Shown in pieces: positions 38,971-46,900 of a stretch of DNA of 64,000 bases. Below the pieces are notes generated by a model. The model was given only the letters and a program-made list of their open reading frames with translations. It was not told the origin of the DNA and searched no databases. Location of the stretch: assembly GCF_003024605.1 (NCBI RefSeq), contig NZ_PYJQ01000009.1, positions 62,001-126,000 of the forward strand. Direction: 5' to 3'. A program made the translations under genes and the position numbers. The DNA comes from Rhizobium sp. JAB6 (lineage in GTDB: Bacteria; Pseudomonadota; Alphaproteobacteria; Rhizobiales; Rhizobiaceae). The stretch's first letter is position 1. The number at the start of each line of letters is the position of its first letter.

Positions 38971-39522
38971 ATGTTTTCGCGTCGATTTCTTCTTGTCAGC
39001 AGCCTTGCCGCCGCAGCCATCTCCACCGGCGCCTGGGTGCAGTCGGCCGACGCGGCACCCCGCGACAGGGCCTTCTTCCAGTCGATCTCGGGCACTTGGA
39101 GCGGCCCCGGCGAAATCGTCGCCGGCAAGTACAAGGGCACGAAGTTCACCTGCAATCTCACTGGCAAGCCATCCGATGGCAGCAGCGCCGGCGTCAAGCT
39201 CGACGGGACCTGCCGCGTCGGCGTCTTTCAGCAGCCGATGTCGGCCGAGATCACGCAGAATGGCGGTTCCTATAGTGGAAAATTCCTGGACGGCGCAGCC
39301 GGAAAAGGTCTCGATGTAACGTCCGGCACGGTCAACGACAACACGGTCGTTCTCGGCCTGAACCGCCAGAAGCTCAACGGCGCCATGATCGCCCGCATTG
39401 CAGACAGCAAGTCGATGAATGTCACCATCTCGGTGAAGGTCGGCGATCAGATGGTGCCGGTCATCGGTGTCACCCTGAAGCGGGCCGACGTCGACCAGAT
39501 GGCGGTCGGGTCAATCCAGTAG
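38971..39522 (+). CDS. Tat-exported protein, unknown function
   Basis: 183 residues from ATG 38971 (GGGA 6 nt upstream; ATG 38965 is immediately after the same site). The N-terminus MFSRRFLLVSSLAAAAIS has a twin-arginine motif SRRFLL, so it is likely exported folded to the periplasm. The mature part, beginning near APRDRAFF, is beta-rich: SISGTWSGPGEIVAGKYKGT and FTCNLTGKPS with two cysteines. Homologues are common in rhizobia but I know no function. A lone CtrA-like half-site TTAACCAT lies at 38909-38916. Confidence 0.75.
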   Translation: MFSRRFLLVSSLAAAAISTGAWVQSADAAPRDRAFFQSISGTWSGPGEIVAGKYKGTKFTCNLTGKPSDGSSAGVKLDGTCRVGVFQQPMSAEITQNGGSYSGKFLDGAAGKGLDVTSGTVNDNTVVLGLNRQKLNGAMIARIADSKSMNVTISVKVGDQMVPVIGVTLKRADVDQMAVGSIQ

Positions 39523-39545
39523 GCATCGAACAAGAGCTCAGAATA

Positions 39546-39577
39546 AGAAGGCCGGCAATTTTGTCGGCTTTTTTCTT
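39546..39577 (+). terminator. Terminator of the Tat-exported protein gene
   Basis: A hairpin of about 9 bp (AAGGCCGGC with GTCGGCTTT, two G-U pairs) around 39549-39572 followed by six T. It lies between this gene and the convergent folK. Confidence 0.7.
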
Positions 39578-39593
39578 TCTATATCCGTGCGGT

Positions 39594-40121
39594 TCATGCC
39601 GTTCGCCACCAATCGCGGCTTTCATCCGCAATCTCGATGCCGTGGACGTCGGCTTCCAGCAGCCAGTCGCGGATCGTGCGGTCCTTAACGACGAGATCGG
39701 CGGAAAAATCGGCAAGCGGCATCAGCACGAAACCGCGCTCGACCATTCGTGGATGCGGAATGGTGAGCAGCGGCTCGGCCTGTTCCAGATCTCCATAGGT
39801 CAGCACGTCGATATCGATCGTGCGCGGTCCCCAGCGCTCGATCCGCACGCGCTTCATCTGCCGCTCTATGTCGAGACACACGTCGAGCAACGCTTCCGGC
39901 GAAAGCGTCGTATCGAGGGCGGCACAGGAATTGTAGAAGAAGGATTGATCCGTCTTGCCCCAGGGCGGCGTGCGGTAAAGCCGCGACACCGAAACCACCC
40001 GACAATCGGCGCGCGCGTCCAGCATGCGCAAGGCTAGCGCCATGGCGTGGATCGGGTTGTCCAGATTGCCGCCCAGACCGAGCGTCGTCCGCACGGCTAC
40101 ATCTTCAGGCAAAATGCTCAA
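39594..40121 (-). CDS. folK: HPPK, 2-amino-4-hydroxy-6-hydroxymethyldihydropteridine diphosphokinase
   Basis: 175 residues. Transfers pyrophosphate from ATP to hydroxymethyldihydropterin in folate synthesis. TTLGLGGNLDNP is the N-terminal block, RWGPRTIDIDVLTYGD the metal-binding DxD motif, and IPHPRMVERGFVLMPLAD the C-terminal signature. The start lies 17 bp inside the 3' end of folB, so the two are translationally coupled. Last gene of the folP-folB-folK cluster. Confidence 0.96.
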   Translation of the reverse strand: MSILPEDVAVRTTLGLGGNLDNPIHAMALALRMLDARADCRVVSVSRLYRTPPWGKTDQSFFYNSCAALDTTLSPEALLDVCLDIERQMKRVRIERWGPRTIDIDVLTYGDLEQAEPLLTIPHPRMVERGFVLMPLADFSADLVVKDRTIRDWLLEADVHGIEIADESRDWWRTA

Positions 40122-40476
40122 TGCTCACCTGCACATAATCGAGAACGCCCGGAACGGGGGCATTGGGCTTGCGTACCGTGATTTTGGCGCGGCGGATACT
40201 CGGAAAACGGCGGCATAGCCCCTTCGCCACATCGAGCGCCAGCGCCTCGATCAGATAACGCCGACGGCCGGTCACGATTTCCTCGATGACGCTGAAGGCA
40301 ATGCCGTAATTGACGGTATCGTCGATCGAATCGCGCTCCAGCGCATCGCCCGCTTCGACATCGAGTTCGGCGTCGACAAAGAAGCGCTGCCCGAGGAACT
40401 CCTCTTCGTCATGCACGCCGTGCCGGGCAAAGAAGGCGCAATTCTGCAGAGTAATGGTATAGGTCACAGCGCTCAT
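40105..40476 (-). CDS. folB: Dihydroneopterin aldolase
   Basis: 123 residues from ATG 40476 with GGAGGG 6 to 7 nt upstream; the open frame extends to 40677 but overlaps folP. Converts dihydroneopterin to hydroxymethyldihydropterin and glycolaldehyde. FARHGVHDEEEFLGQRFFVD contains the active-site Glu of the family, and DTVNYGIAFSVIEE and LIEALALDVAKGL the substrate-binding residues. Middle gene of the folate cluster. Confidence 0.95.
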   Translation of the reverse strand: MSAVTYTITLQNCAFFARHGVHDEEEFLGQRFFVDAELDVEAGDALERDSIDDTVNYGIAFSVIEEIVTGRRRYLIEALALDVAKGLCRRFPSIRRAKITVRKPNAPVPGVLDYVQVSIEHFA

Positions 40477-40537
40477 GGCGTCCCTCCGTTTCGAACAGGC
40501 GCGATCGGTTCCGAAAACCGCTCCGTAGATTTGAGCA

Positions 40538-41395
40538 TTACGCTTTAAGTCTCGCGCGCGTCCTGAGAATAGCATCCGCAACCGCCAGCGCGTCCCTGTT
40601 GATTGCGACATTGTGTACGCGGAATATCGCAGCTCCCTGCAATCGCAGGATTGTGCTGGTTGCGGCGGTACCCACATCGCGATCGGCTGATTCGCGGCCG
40701 GTTATCGTGCCGACGAACCGCTTGCGCGAGGTGCCGACCAATAGAGGCAGGTCGAAGCGCAGCAGAGCATTGAAGCGCGCCATCAGCTCCAGATTTTCCT
40801 CGGCATTTTCCTTGGCGAAGCCGAAACCCGGGTCGAGCACGATCGTCCGCCTGTCTACGCCTGCGGCAGCCGCGATTTCCAGCGAGCGATTGAGAAAGAA
40901 AAGCTGGTCATCGATGACATCAGGCAGCTTCTGCCGGTTACGGCCCGTATGCATGATGCAGAGACCCGCGCCCGTTTGCGCCGCCATGGCGGCGATGTCG
41001 GGCTCGCGCTGCAGGCCGAAGACATCGTTGACGATATGGGCCCCGGCTCCGATCGCCAGCCGCGCCGTGTCGGCCCGGTAGGTATCGACCGAAATCAATG
41101 CGTCGGTCCTCCCGCGCAGCGCCTCGATGACAGGCAATACTCGTCCCTGCTCCTCCGTAGCGTTGACGGGGGCAGCACCCGGCTTGGTCGATTCGCCACC
41201 GATATCGATGATGGCGGCACCCTCCTCGACACAAGCCAGCGCATGGGCGACAGCAGCATCGACGGCCTCATAGTGGCCGCCATCGGAAAAGGAATCCGGC
41301 GTCACATTGACGATAGCCATGATGACGCTCTGCTGGCCGACATCGATGCTGCGGCCATGCGCGACATGCCAGGTTTGGCTGCGAAGCTCCGTCAC
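40538..41395 (-). CDS. folP: Dihydropteroate synthase
   Basis: 285 residues, GTG start at 41395 with GGGATGG upstream. Condenses pABA with pterin pyrophosphate; the sulfonamide target. Family blocks are MAIVNVTPDSFSDGGHY, IIDIGGESTKPGAAPV, NDVFGLQREP, DPGFGFAKENAEEN and LVGTSRKRFVG. All look normal for a sensitive chromosomal enzyme, with no obvious resistance insertion near STKPGA. First gene of the cluster, divergent from the DUF922 gene. Confidence 0.97.
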   Translation of the reverse strand: MTELRSQTWHVAHGRSIDVGQQSVIMAIVNVTPDSFSDGGHYEAVDAAVAHALACVEEGAAIIDIGGESTKPGAAPVNATEEQGRVLPVIEALRGRTDALISVDTYRADTARLAIGAGAHIVNDVFGLQREPDIAAMAAQTGAGLCIMHTGRNRQKLPDVIDDQLFFLNRSLEIAAAAGVDRRTIVLDPGFGFAKENAEENLELMARFNALLRFDLPLLVGTSRKRFVGTITGRESADRDVGTAATSTILRLQGAAIFRVHNVAINRDALAVADAILRTRARLKA

Positions 41396-41481
41396 GAACT
41401 GTCCATCCCATTGAAAGGAAAAACCTTGCGCTTGATATTGCGCTCACAGTGGCTATGCCGCAAGGTTCAAAGAAGTTCAAC

Positions 41482-42120
41482 ATGGTAGCAACACGAATGC
41501 CGCTTGCATCCCATAAGTTCACCCTCTCGTGTGCCTTGCTGCTCGCGGTCTGCATACCCGATGTGGCCGGTGCGGAAGTCATCGCCCGCAAAACCATTTC
41601 CTATTTCGACATCAAAGGCAGCACCGCCGACGAGCTTGACGCGGCCTTGAATCAGCGTGGGCCCTTGGCGATAGGCTCCAGCAGCCACCATCCCGGCGCA
41701 ACGAAGATCCGCTTCGGCGGCAATGCGACCTATAGCGAAGCAAACGGCCGCTGCCGCATCTCCAGCGTCAAGGTAACGGTCGATACGGAAATCATCTTGC
41801 CGCGGTGGCGTGATCGGCGGCACGCCAGCAAGCAGCTATCCATGATCTGGGATACCCTGGCCGCCGACATCCGGCGCCATGAGGACCGGCATGTCGAAAT
41901 CGCTCGCCAGCATGCACGGCAGATGGAAAAACAGATCCTGGCTCTGCCATCCGCCGGCAATTGCGATACGTTGCAGGAACGGGCAAACGCGGTGACATCT
42001 CGCGAAACCGAGCGGCACGATGCCGATCAGGCGCGCTTCGACCGCATCGAAGCGCTCAATTTCACGAGCCGCATGCAGAGGCTGCTCTATTATCGCAGCC
42101 GACAAGGCAATTCCCAATAG
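41482..42120 (+). CDS. Exported DUF922-family putative zinc peptidase
   Basis: 212 residues from ATG 41482 (AAAGAAG upstream; GTG 41449 and ATG 41455 are alternatives). It begins with a Sec signal peptide ending near VAGAEV. The diagnostic segment is DIRRHEDRHVEIARQHARQM, where HEDRH is an HExxH zinc-protease motif; the two Cys in NGRCRIS and AGNCDT may form a disulfide. DUF922 proteins are predicted periplasmic proteases, none characterised to my knowledge. The gene is followed by a 540-bp gap containing an sRNA. Confidence 0.85.
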   Translation: MVATRMPLASHKFTLSCALLLAVCIPDVAGAEVIARKTISYFDIKGSTADELDAALNQRGPLAIGSSSHHPGATKIRFGGNATYSEANGRCRISSVKVTVDTEIILPRWRDRRHASKQLSMIWDTLAADIRRHEDRHVEIARQHARQMEKQILALPSAGNCDTLQERANAVTSRETERHDADQARFDRIEALNFTSRMQRLLYYRSRQGNSQ

Positions 42121-42500
42121 GCGGAAGAGCGGCCCTTCGAGCGGCTGCGCTTTTCATGGAATCTCTGAGCCGCGCTATCTCTTTGCTTCCCATAATTCCG
42201 GACGGAAACAGCTGCGCACTTTCCCCGGGATTGCCCCAGCGCAAAGGGTATCGAGCAATGACGGCTGTGGGAAATCGGTCACTATATGTTGTGAATCGTG
42301 CGATTTCGCAGCTCTTTGAACTTTACGAGAAGCTGAAATAGGTTTTTCCTTATCAATTACAGAGACAAATGCACCGGTCGATTCGAAAATGGCCGGGCGG
42401 ACGCCTCATACGGATCGATTTCGAGTGCCTGCGTCGGCGGGTTTATTCGCTCTTCGGCGCAGTCGGGGTTTGTTTTTCGAAGCATGCGCTAAATGTTCTC

Positions 42501-42597
42501 CTGGCGCGTCCTGAAGCCGCAGGTGTTTCCTCCCTTGCCTGCGGTGATGCGCCCGCCTTGCCTCGCTCGCTGCACCAGCTGAGCGGGGCATCTTTTT
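42501..42597 (+). ncRNA. Trans-encoded sRNA, alpha-r8/MmgR-like
   Basis: Intergenic 42121-42659 has no credible ORF but a compact two-hairpin transcript. Arm GGCGCGTC (42503-42510) pairs with GATGCGCC (42546-42553). Inside it CCGCAGG (42517-42523) pairs with CCTGCGG (42538-42544), exposing a loop that contains TTTCCTCCCT, an anti-Shine-Dalgarno sequence. A terminator hairpin follows (42560-42568 with 42581-42589) and then TTTTT to 42597. The loop decamer is the conserved motif I recall for the alpha-r8 family (MmgR of Sinorhizobium, which limits polyhydroxybutyrate). CTAAAT at 42489-42494 is a possible -10; 42121-42488 otherwise shows nothing. Confidence 0.65.
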
Positions 42598-42659
42598 GAA
42601 TGATGAGCTTCTACAGGAATGTGGCCGGGAAATAGAGCAAGGCGCGTCGAAACCCTGCC

Positions 42660-42980
42660 TCAGGCCTGGCGTTCGGGCACATGCACCACAAGCCCGTCAA
42701 GGGCGCTCTTCATCTTGATCTGACAGGAAAGCCGCGAGTTCGGACGGACGTCGAATGCGAAATCGAGCATGTCTTCTTCCATGGCCTCCGGTCCGCCAAC
42801 CTTTTCGGTCCACTCCTCGTCGACATAGACATGACAGGTGGCACAGGCACACGCGCCGCCGCATTCCGCTTCGATACCCGGCACGGAGTTGCGCACTGCA
42901 TTTTCCATCACGGTGGAGCCCTCGTCGACATTGAGGTCAAAGCGCGTGCCGTCGAAGGCGACGATGGTCAATTTGGTCAT
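42660..42980 (-). CDS. 2Fe-2S ferredoxin (adrenodoxin type)
   Basis: 106 residues. Cluster ligands follow the adrenodoxin/ISC pattern: Cys residues in [18 protein letters not shown] (C-x5-C-x2-C) and a fourth in [28 protein letters not shown] is the acidic partner-binding helix region of this class. It would carry electrons to a P450, a biosynthetic oxygenase or cluster assembly. It is monocistronic and convergent with the sRNA. Confidence 0.93.
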   Translation of the reverse strand: MTKLTIVAFDGTRFDLNVDEGSTVMENAVRNSVPGIEAECGGACACATCHVYVDEEWTEKVGGPEAMEEDMLDFAFDVRPNSRLSCQIKMKSALDGLVVHVPERQA

Positions 42981-43127
42981 GTGGGTGAATTCCGAATTGC
43001 TTGAATGAAGGACGATCGGAATTTTACTTCCAACAAATCGCTGGAGCAGTCAACATTTGCGCCGCCGAAACGGTCTATCCCGTCTGGCGGCGCAAGAATG
43101 CGTATGATTGATCTTCGGACGCCCGGC

Positions 43128-43496
43128 TCAGCGCGAAAGCTTCAAAATGAAGTTTTCGGCCTCGATTACGCTGGCGGTGACCGCTGCCATGCAAGCGGCG
43201 TCACTGGCACTGCTTTCGAGCGCTCCGGCAGCATCCGCCACTCGGAAAGCGCCGACGGCGCTGGCGGCGCCCTTCAGCTTATGCGATGCGGCCTCCACGC
43301 GCTTGGGATCGCCACTGCCGAACTCCTGCAGACAGGAGCGTGCCTGCCTTGCGAACATCTGCAGCACCTCGACTTCCAGCGCCTTGTCGCCCATCGTCTG
43401 CTTTCCGAGGTGAACAAGATCGATCGCCCGCTCCCGCGAGGGAGCCGCGCCCCGTGCGTTGTCCGGAGATTCAAATGCGATGTTCAAAGCGGCCAT
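43128..43496 (-). CDS. Hpt-domain phosphotransfer protein
   Basis: 122 residues from ATG 43496 with GGGAG 9 nt upstream; the frame continues to 43547 without support. A single HPt four-helix domain, with the phosphoacceptor His in AASHKLKGAASAVGAFRVAD. It relays phosphoryl groups between a hybrid kinase and a response regulator. The upstream region, shared with the GPR-like gene, contains CtrA-type sites, which suggests cell-cycle timing. It is not ChpT, which is larger and has a degenerate ATPase domain. Confidence 0.88.
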   Translation of the reverse strand: MAALNIAFESPDNARGAAPSRERAIDLVHLGKQTMGDKALEVEVLQMFARQARSCLQEFGSGDPKRVEAASHKLKGAASAVGAFRVADAAGALESSASDAACMAAVTASVIEAENFILKLSR

Positions 43497-43611
43497 GTGC
43501 CAATGCTCCCGTCTTTTATCTGTGACTGTTTTAGGAACCCGCCGCATAGTTGCGGCCCGGACATGGCCATCCAGTTAAATTTTGGCACATTCAGGGCTGA
43601 AAACTCCAGAC

Positions 43612-43692
43612 ATGGTTAACGTGCGTTAAACATCCTCAAAAACTTGGGTTTTCACAGCATTGAACAGCCAAACAGGGTTAATCGTCCCTTAA
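43612..43692. promoter_or_regulatory. Cluster of CtrA-type binding sites
   Basis: In the 492-bp hpt/GPR divergent region, TTAA-N7-TTAA (43678-43681 and 43689-43692) matches the alphaproteobacterial CtrA consensus. A 22-bp near-palindrome at 43612-43633 contains the half-site TTAACCAT on the minus strand (43612-43619) and a second TTAA at 43626-43629. They lie 115 to 200 bp from the hpt start and about 300 bp from the GPR start. The rest of the region shows no other clear element. Confidence 0.55.
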
Positions 43693-43988
43693 TGATCCAC
43701 TGGCTTTAAGGTGGAATTAATTGTCATAACTGGGGGAATGTGTCACTACGATACTGGTAAATTGGGTAGATGGCACATGCCTTTGCCCCGGAAGTGGATG
43801 ATGGTAATGTTTTCATAACATCCGTTTGAAAAACCAGTTATCCACTCTGAATGTAATGGGAAATCCAAACTCGGTGCTGACCGAAGGCGGAAGACCCCAC
43901 GGGAGGCAGGGTTCGTTTTTTCCGGACGCGGCGGAATTACCGGAAAAGACACGGCAAGCCCGAGTGAGTTGTAACGAGGCGTAACCGC

Positions 43989-46900
43989 ATGGCGAACAAA
44001 AAGTACATCGAGTCGGTCGAGGACAAGGCCTTTCAGGCGTTGGACGAAGCTTTGCAGATCGATTTCAGTGACGAGAGCTTGGAGTCTCGCAGCGGCACTA
44101 CGCCCGATATCCCGGAGCAAAATGTGTCTGAGCCGCCCAAACAGCCGATAAAGCAGACCAGGGATGATGCAGCCCGCAAGAATGGCGGCGCGCGCAGCAC
44201 TGCGGCCCCTGCCGCCCCTCCTCGCCCAGCCGAGGCACCGAGGAACCCGAACCTCGCTGCCGCCAATGACGGCAACCGGGCAAGTTCCGCCAGCATATTG
44301 AGAGCGCTTGATGGAGCCTCCCAGAGCCATGCGGTGAGAAATGCCACGATCTTCTCCCTGTTCTGGATCATCGGCGGGGCCGGCCTCGCCTTCATGCTCT
44401 ATGGCACCCAGATCCGAAATATCCATTCGATCGCGGATCTCGCAGACCTTCCCGGCGTGATCGCCTGCATCGTCGGCATTATCGTTCCGGTGCTGCTTTT
44501 CTATGCTTTCGGCATGATGATCTCGCGTGCGCATGAGATGCGCAATGCGGCTCGTTCCATGGCGGAAGTTGCCCTGCGTCTCGTCGAGCCGGAAACCATT
44601 GCTTCCGAGCGCATCATGACGGTCGGTCAGGCCGTTCGCCGCGAAGTCTCGGCAATGAACGAAGGCATCGAGCGCACCATTGCACGCGCGACAGAGCTCG
44701 AAACCCTCGTCCATACCGAGGTCAACGCGTTGGAGCGCAGCTACGCCGACAACGAATTACGCGTGCGCGGCCTCGTCCACGAGCTCGGCGCAGAACGCGA
44801 CGCCATCGTCAATCACGCCGAGCGTATCCGCTCATCGATTTCGGGCGTGCACGATCAGATCAAGGAAGACCTATCGCTGGCGACCGAAGAAATCGCCGTG
44901 CGCCTCTCCACATCAGGCGAAGCTTTCGCATCGATGATCGACACGCGCGCAGCCGCGTTAATGGAGAAGTCGGATTCCGCGGTCCAAGCCCTTGGCACCC
45001 TGCTTTCCGCCAAGACCGACAGCCTGCTGCAGAACCTCAACGCCTCGGGCCTCGCTCTCAGCCACGAATTCGATTCCCGTCTGGAATCCCTGTCGTCGAC
45101 CCTTGCCGAACGCGGCAAGGAGTTGCTCGGCCAGTTCGAAACCCGCGCTTCGACGCTCGATGCAAACACCGAAAAGCTGAACTCCGCATTGAACGAACGT
45201 GCACGCCAGCTCAACGAAACGCTGGTTGCCCGCACGAAGGAAATCAGCGAAAGCCTCAGCGGCGGCGAGCGGTCCATCACGGGCACGCTGGACAATGTTC
45301 TGTCCCGCCTCAACACGGCACTCGACGAAAAAGGCGCGAGCTTCCGTCAAAGCCTGCAGTCGACGGCCGATGACGCCATCATGGATATCGATCTGCGCTC
45401 TGGCTTCTTCGAAGAGCGCTTCCAGTCGACGATCGCGCAGCTTTCGACGACCTTCGACGAACGCGTATCGGAATTCACCTCGGCCTTCGACAAGCGCGCC
45501 GGCTCCCTGGACACCAAGCTCTCGGAAAGCCTTGCCCGCATCAATCAGTCGCTCGGCAGCAATTCGGATGCGCTGGAAGGCATCTTGACTTCCAGCATCG
45601 AGCGCCTGGGTTCGCATCTCACCGACCAGTCCTTCGCTCTGGCAACGACGCTGGCAACCGGCCAGGAAGTATTGGAAAGCGCGATCGGCTCCAAGGCGAA
45701 CGAGATCACCTCCGCGCTGCAGAACGCCACGACAGGTATTTCCTCCGCCCTGACCTCGGGCACGAGCGAACTCAACACCACGCTCGCCTCGCATGCCGGC
45801 GCCTTCACATCCGCCGTGCAGGGTGTCACGCGCGATGTCTCCGCCGCGCTGCAAAGCGGTACGGAAGAACTCACCTCGGCCTTCACCGGCCGCGCCAACG
45901 ATATCAACAACACCCTCTCTGCCCGCACCAACGAGATCACGCAGGCTTTGAGTTCCGCCCACGAGCGGGTCGATGCCGTCATGGCCACCCGCAGCAACGC
46001 CTTGTTCGGCGCGCTGGCCGATAACCAGTCCCGTTTCGAGCAGACGCTTGCCGAGCGTTCGGAAGCGATTGCCAGCGCCGTCAGCGGTTCCCACGAACAT
46101 CTGACCGCCGCCCTGGACGAGCGCACCTCGATGCTGGCCATTTCGCTTGCCGAAAGCCAGCTGCGCCTCGAAAACACGCTTGCGAGCCGCGCCGATGCGA
46201 TCACCGGCGCAATGGCCGATACCCACAACAAACTGGCCGACACGCTCGACGACAAGACGATGGCGCTTGCCATCGCGCTTTCCGAAGGCCAATCGCGTCT
46301 GGAGGACACGGTTTCCGGCCATGCGGAACGTGTTGCCGGCACGCTGGATGCCAAGACCAATGAACTTGCGCGCGCGCTGGCCGAGGGCCAGGCTCGGCTC
46401 GAAAGCACCGTCTCGGGTCACTCCGAAAGCGTCACGAATGCCCTCGACGACCGGACGATGGCACTCGCCATCGCGCTTTCAGAGAGCCAGGCACGGCTGG
46501 AGGAAACCGTTGCCGGTCATGCTGACCGCGTCGCTGACACGTTCGAAGGCAAGACCAGTGCCCTCGCCGCCGCCCTGACCTCCGGCCAGGCTCGTCTTGA
46601 AGAAACCCTCGCGAACCGCGCCGAAGCCATCATCAAGGCATTTGCAGGCAATCATAATGCCTTGGCCGAAGCGCTGGACGACAGAACCATGGCGCTCGCC
46701 ATCGCGCTCAGTGAAAGCCAATCCCGCCTGGAAAGCACTATAGCCGGTCACGCGGAAAGCGTCGGCAGCACGCTCGACGACAAGACGATGGCGCTGGCCA
46801 TCGCATTGTCGGAAGCCCAGGCCCGCCTTGAAGATACCGTCTCCGGCCATGCCGACCGCGTTGCCGACACGCTCGAAGGCAAGACACGGGCGCTCGCCGA

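Noticed and set aside
40500-40537. Possible fragment of a rhizobial repeat between folB and folP
   Set aside because: Only a short CCGAAAACCGCT-like match to the palindromic repeat at 18027-18074 and no second arm, so it cannot be told from chance.
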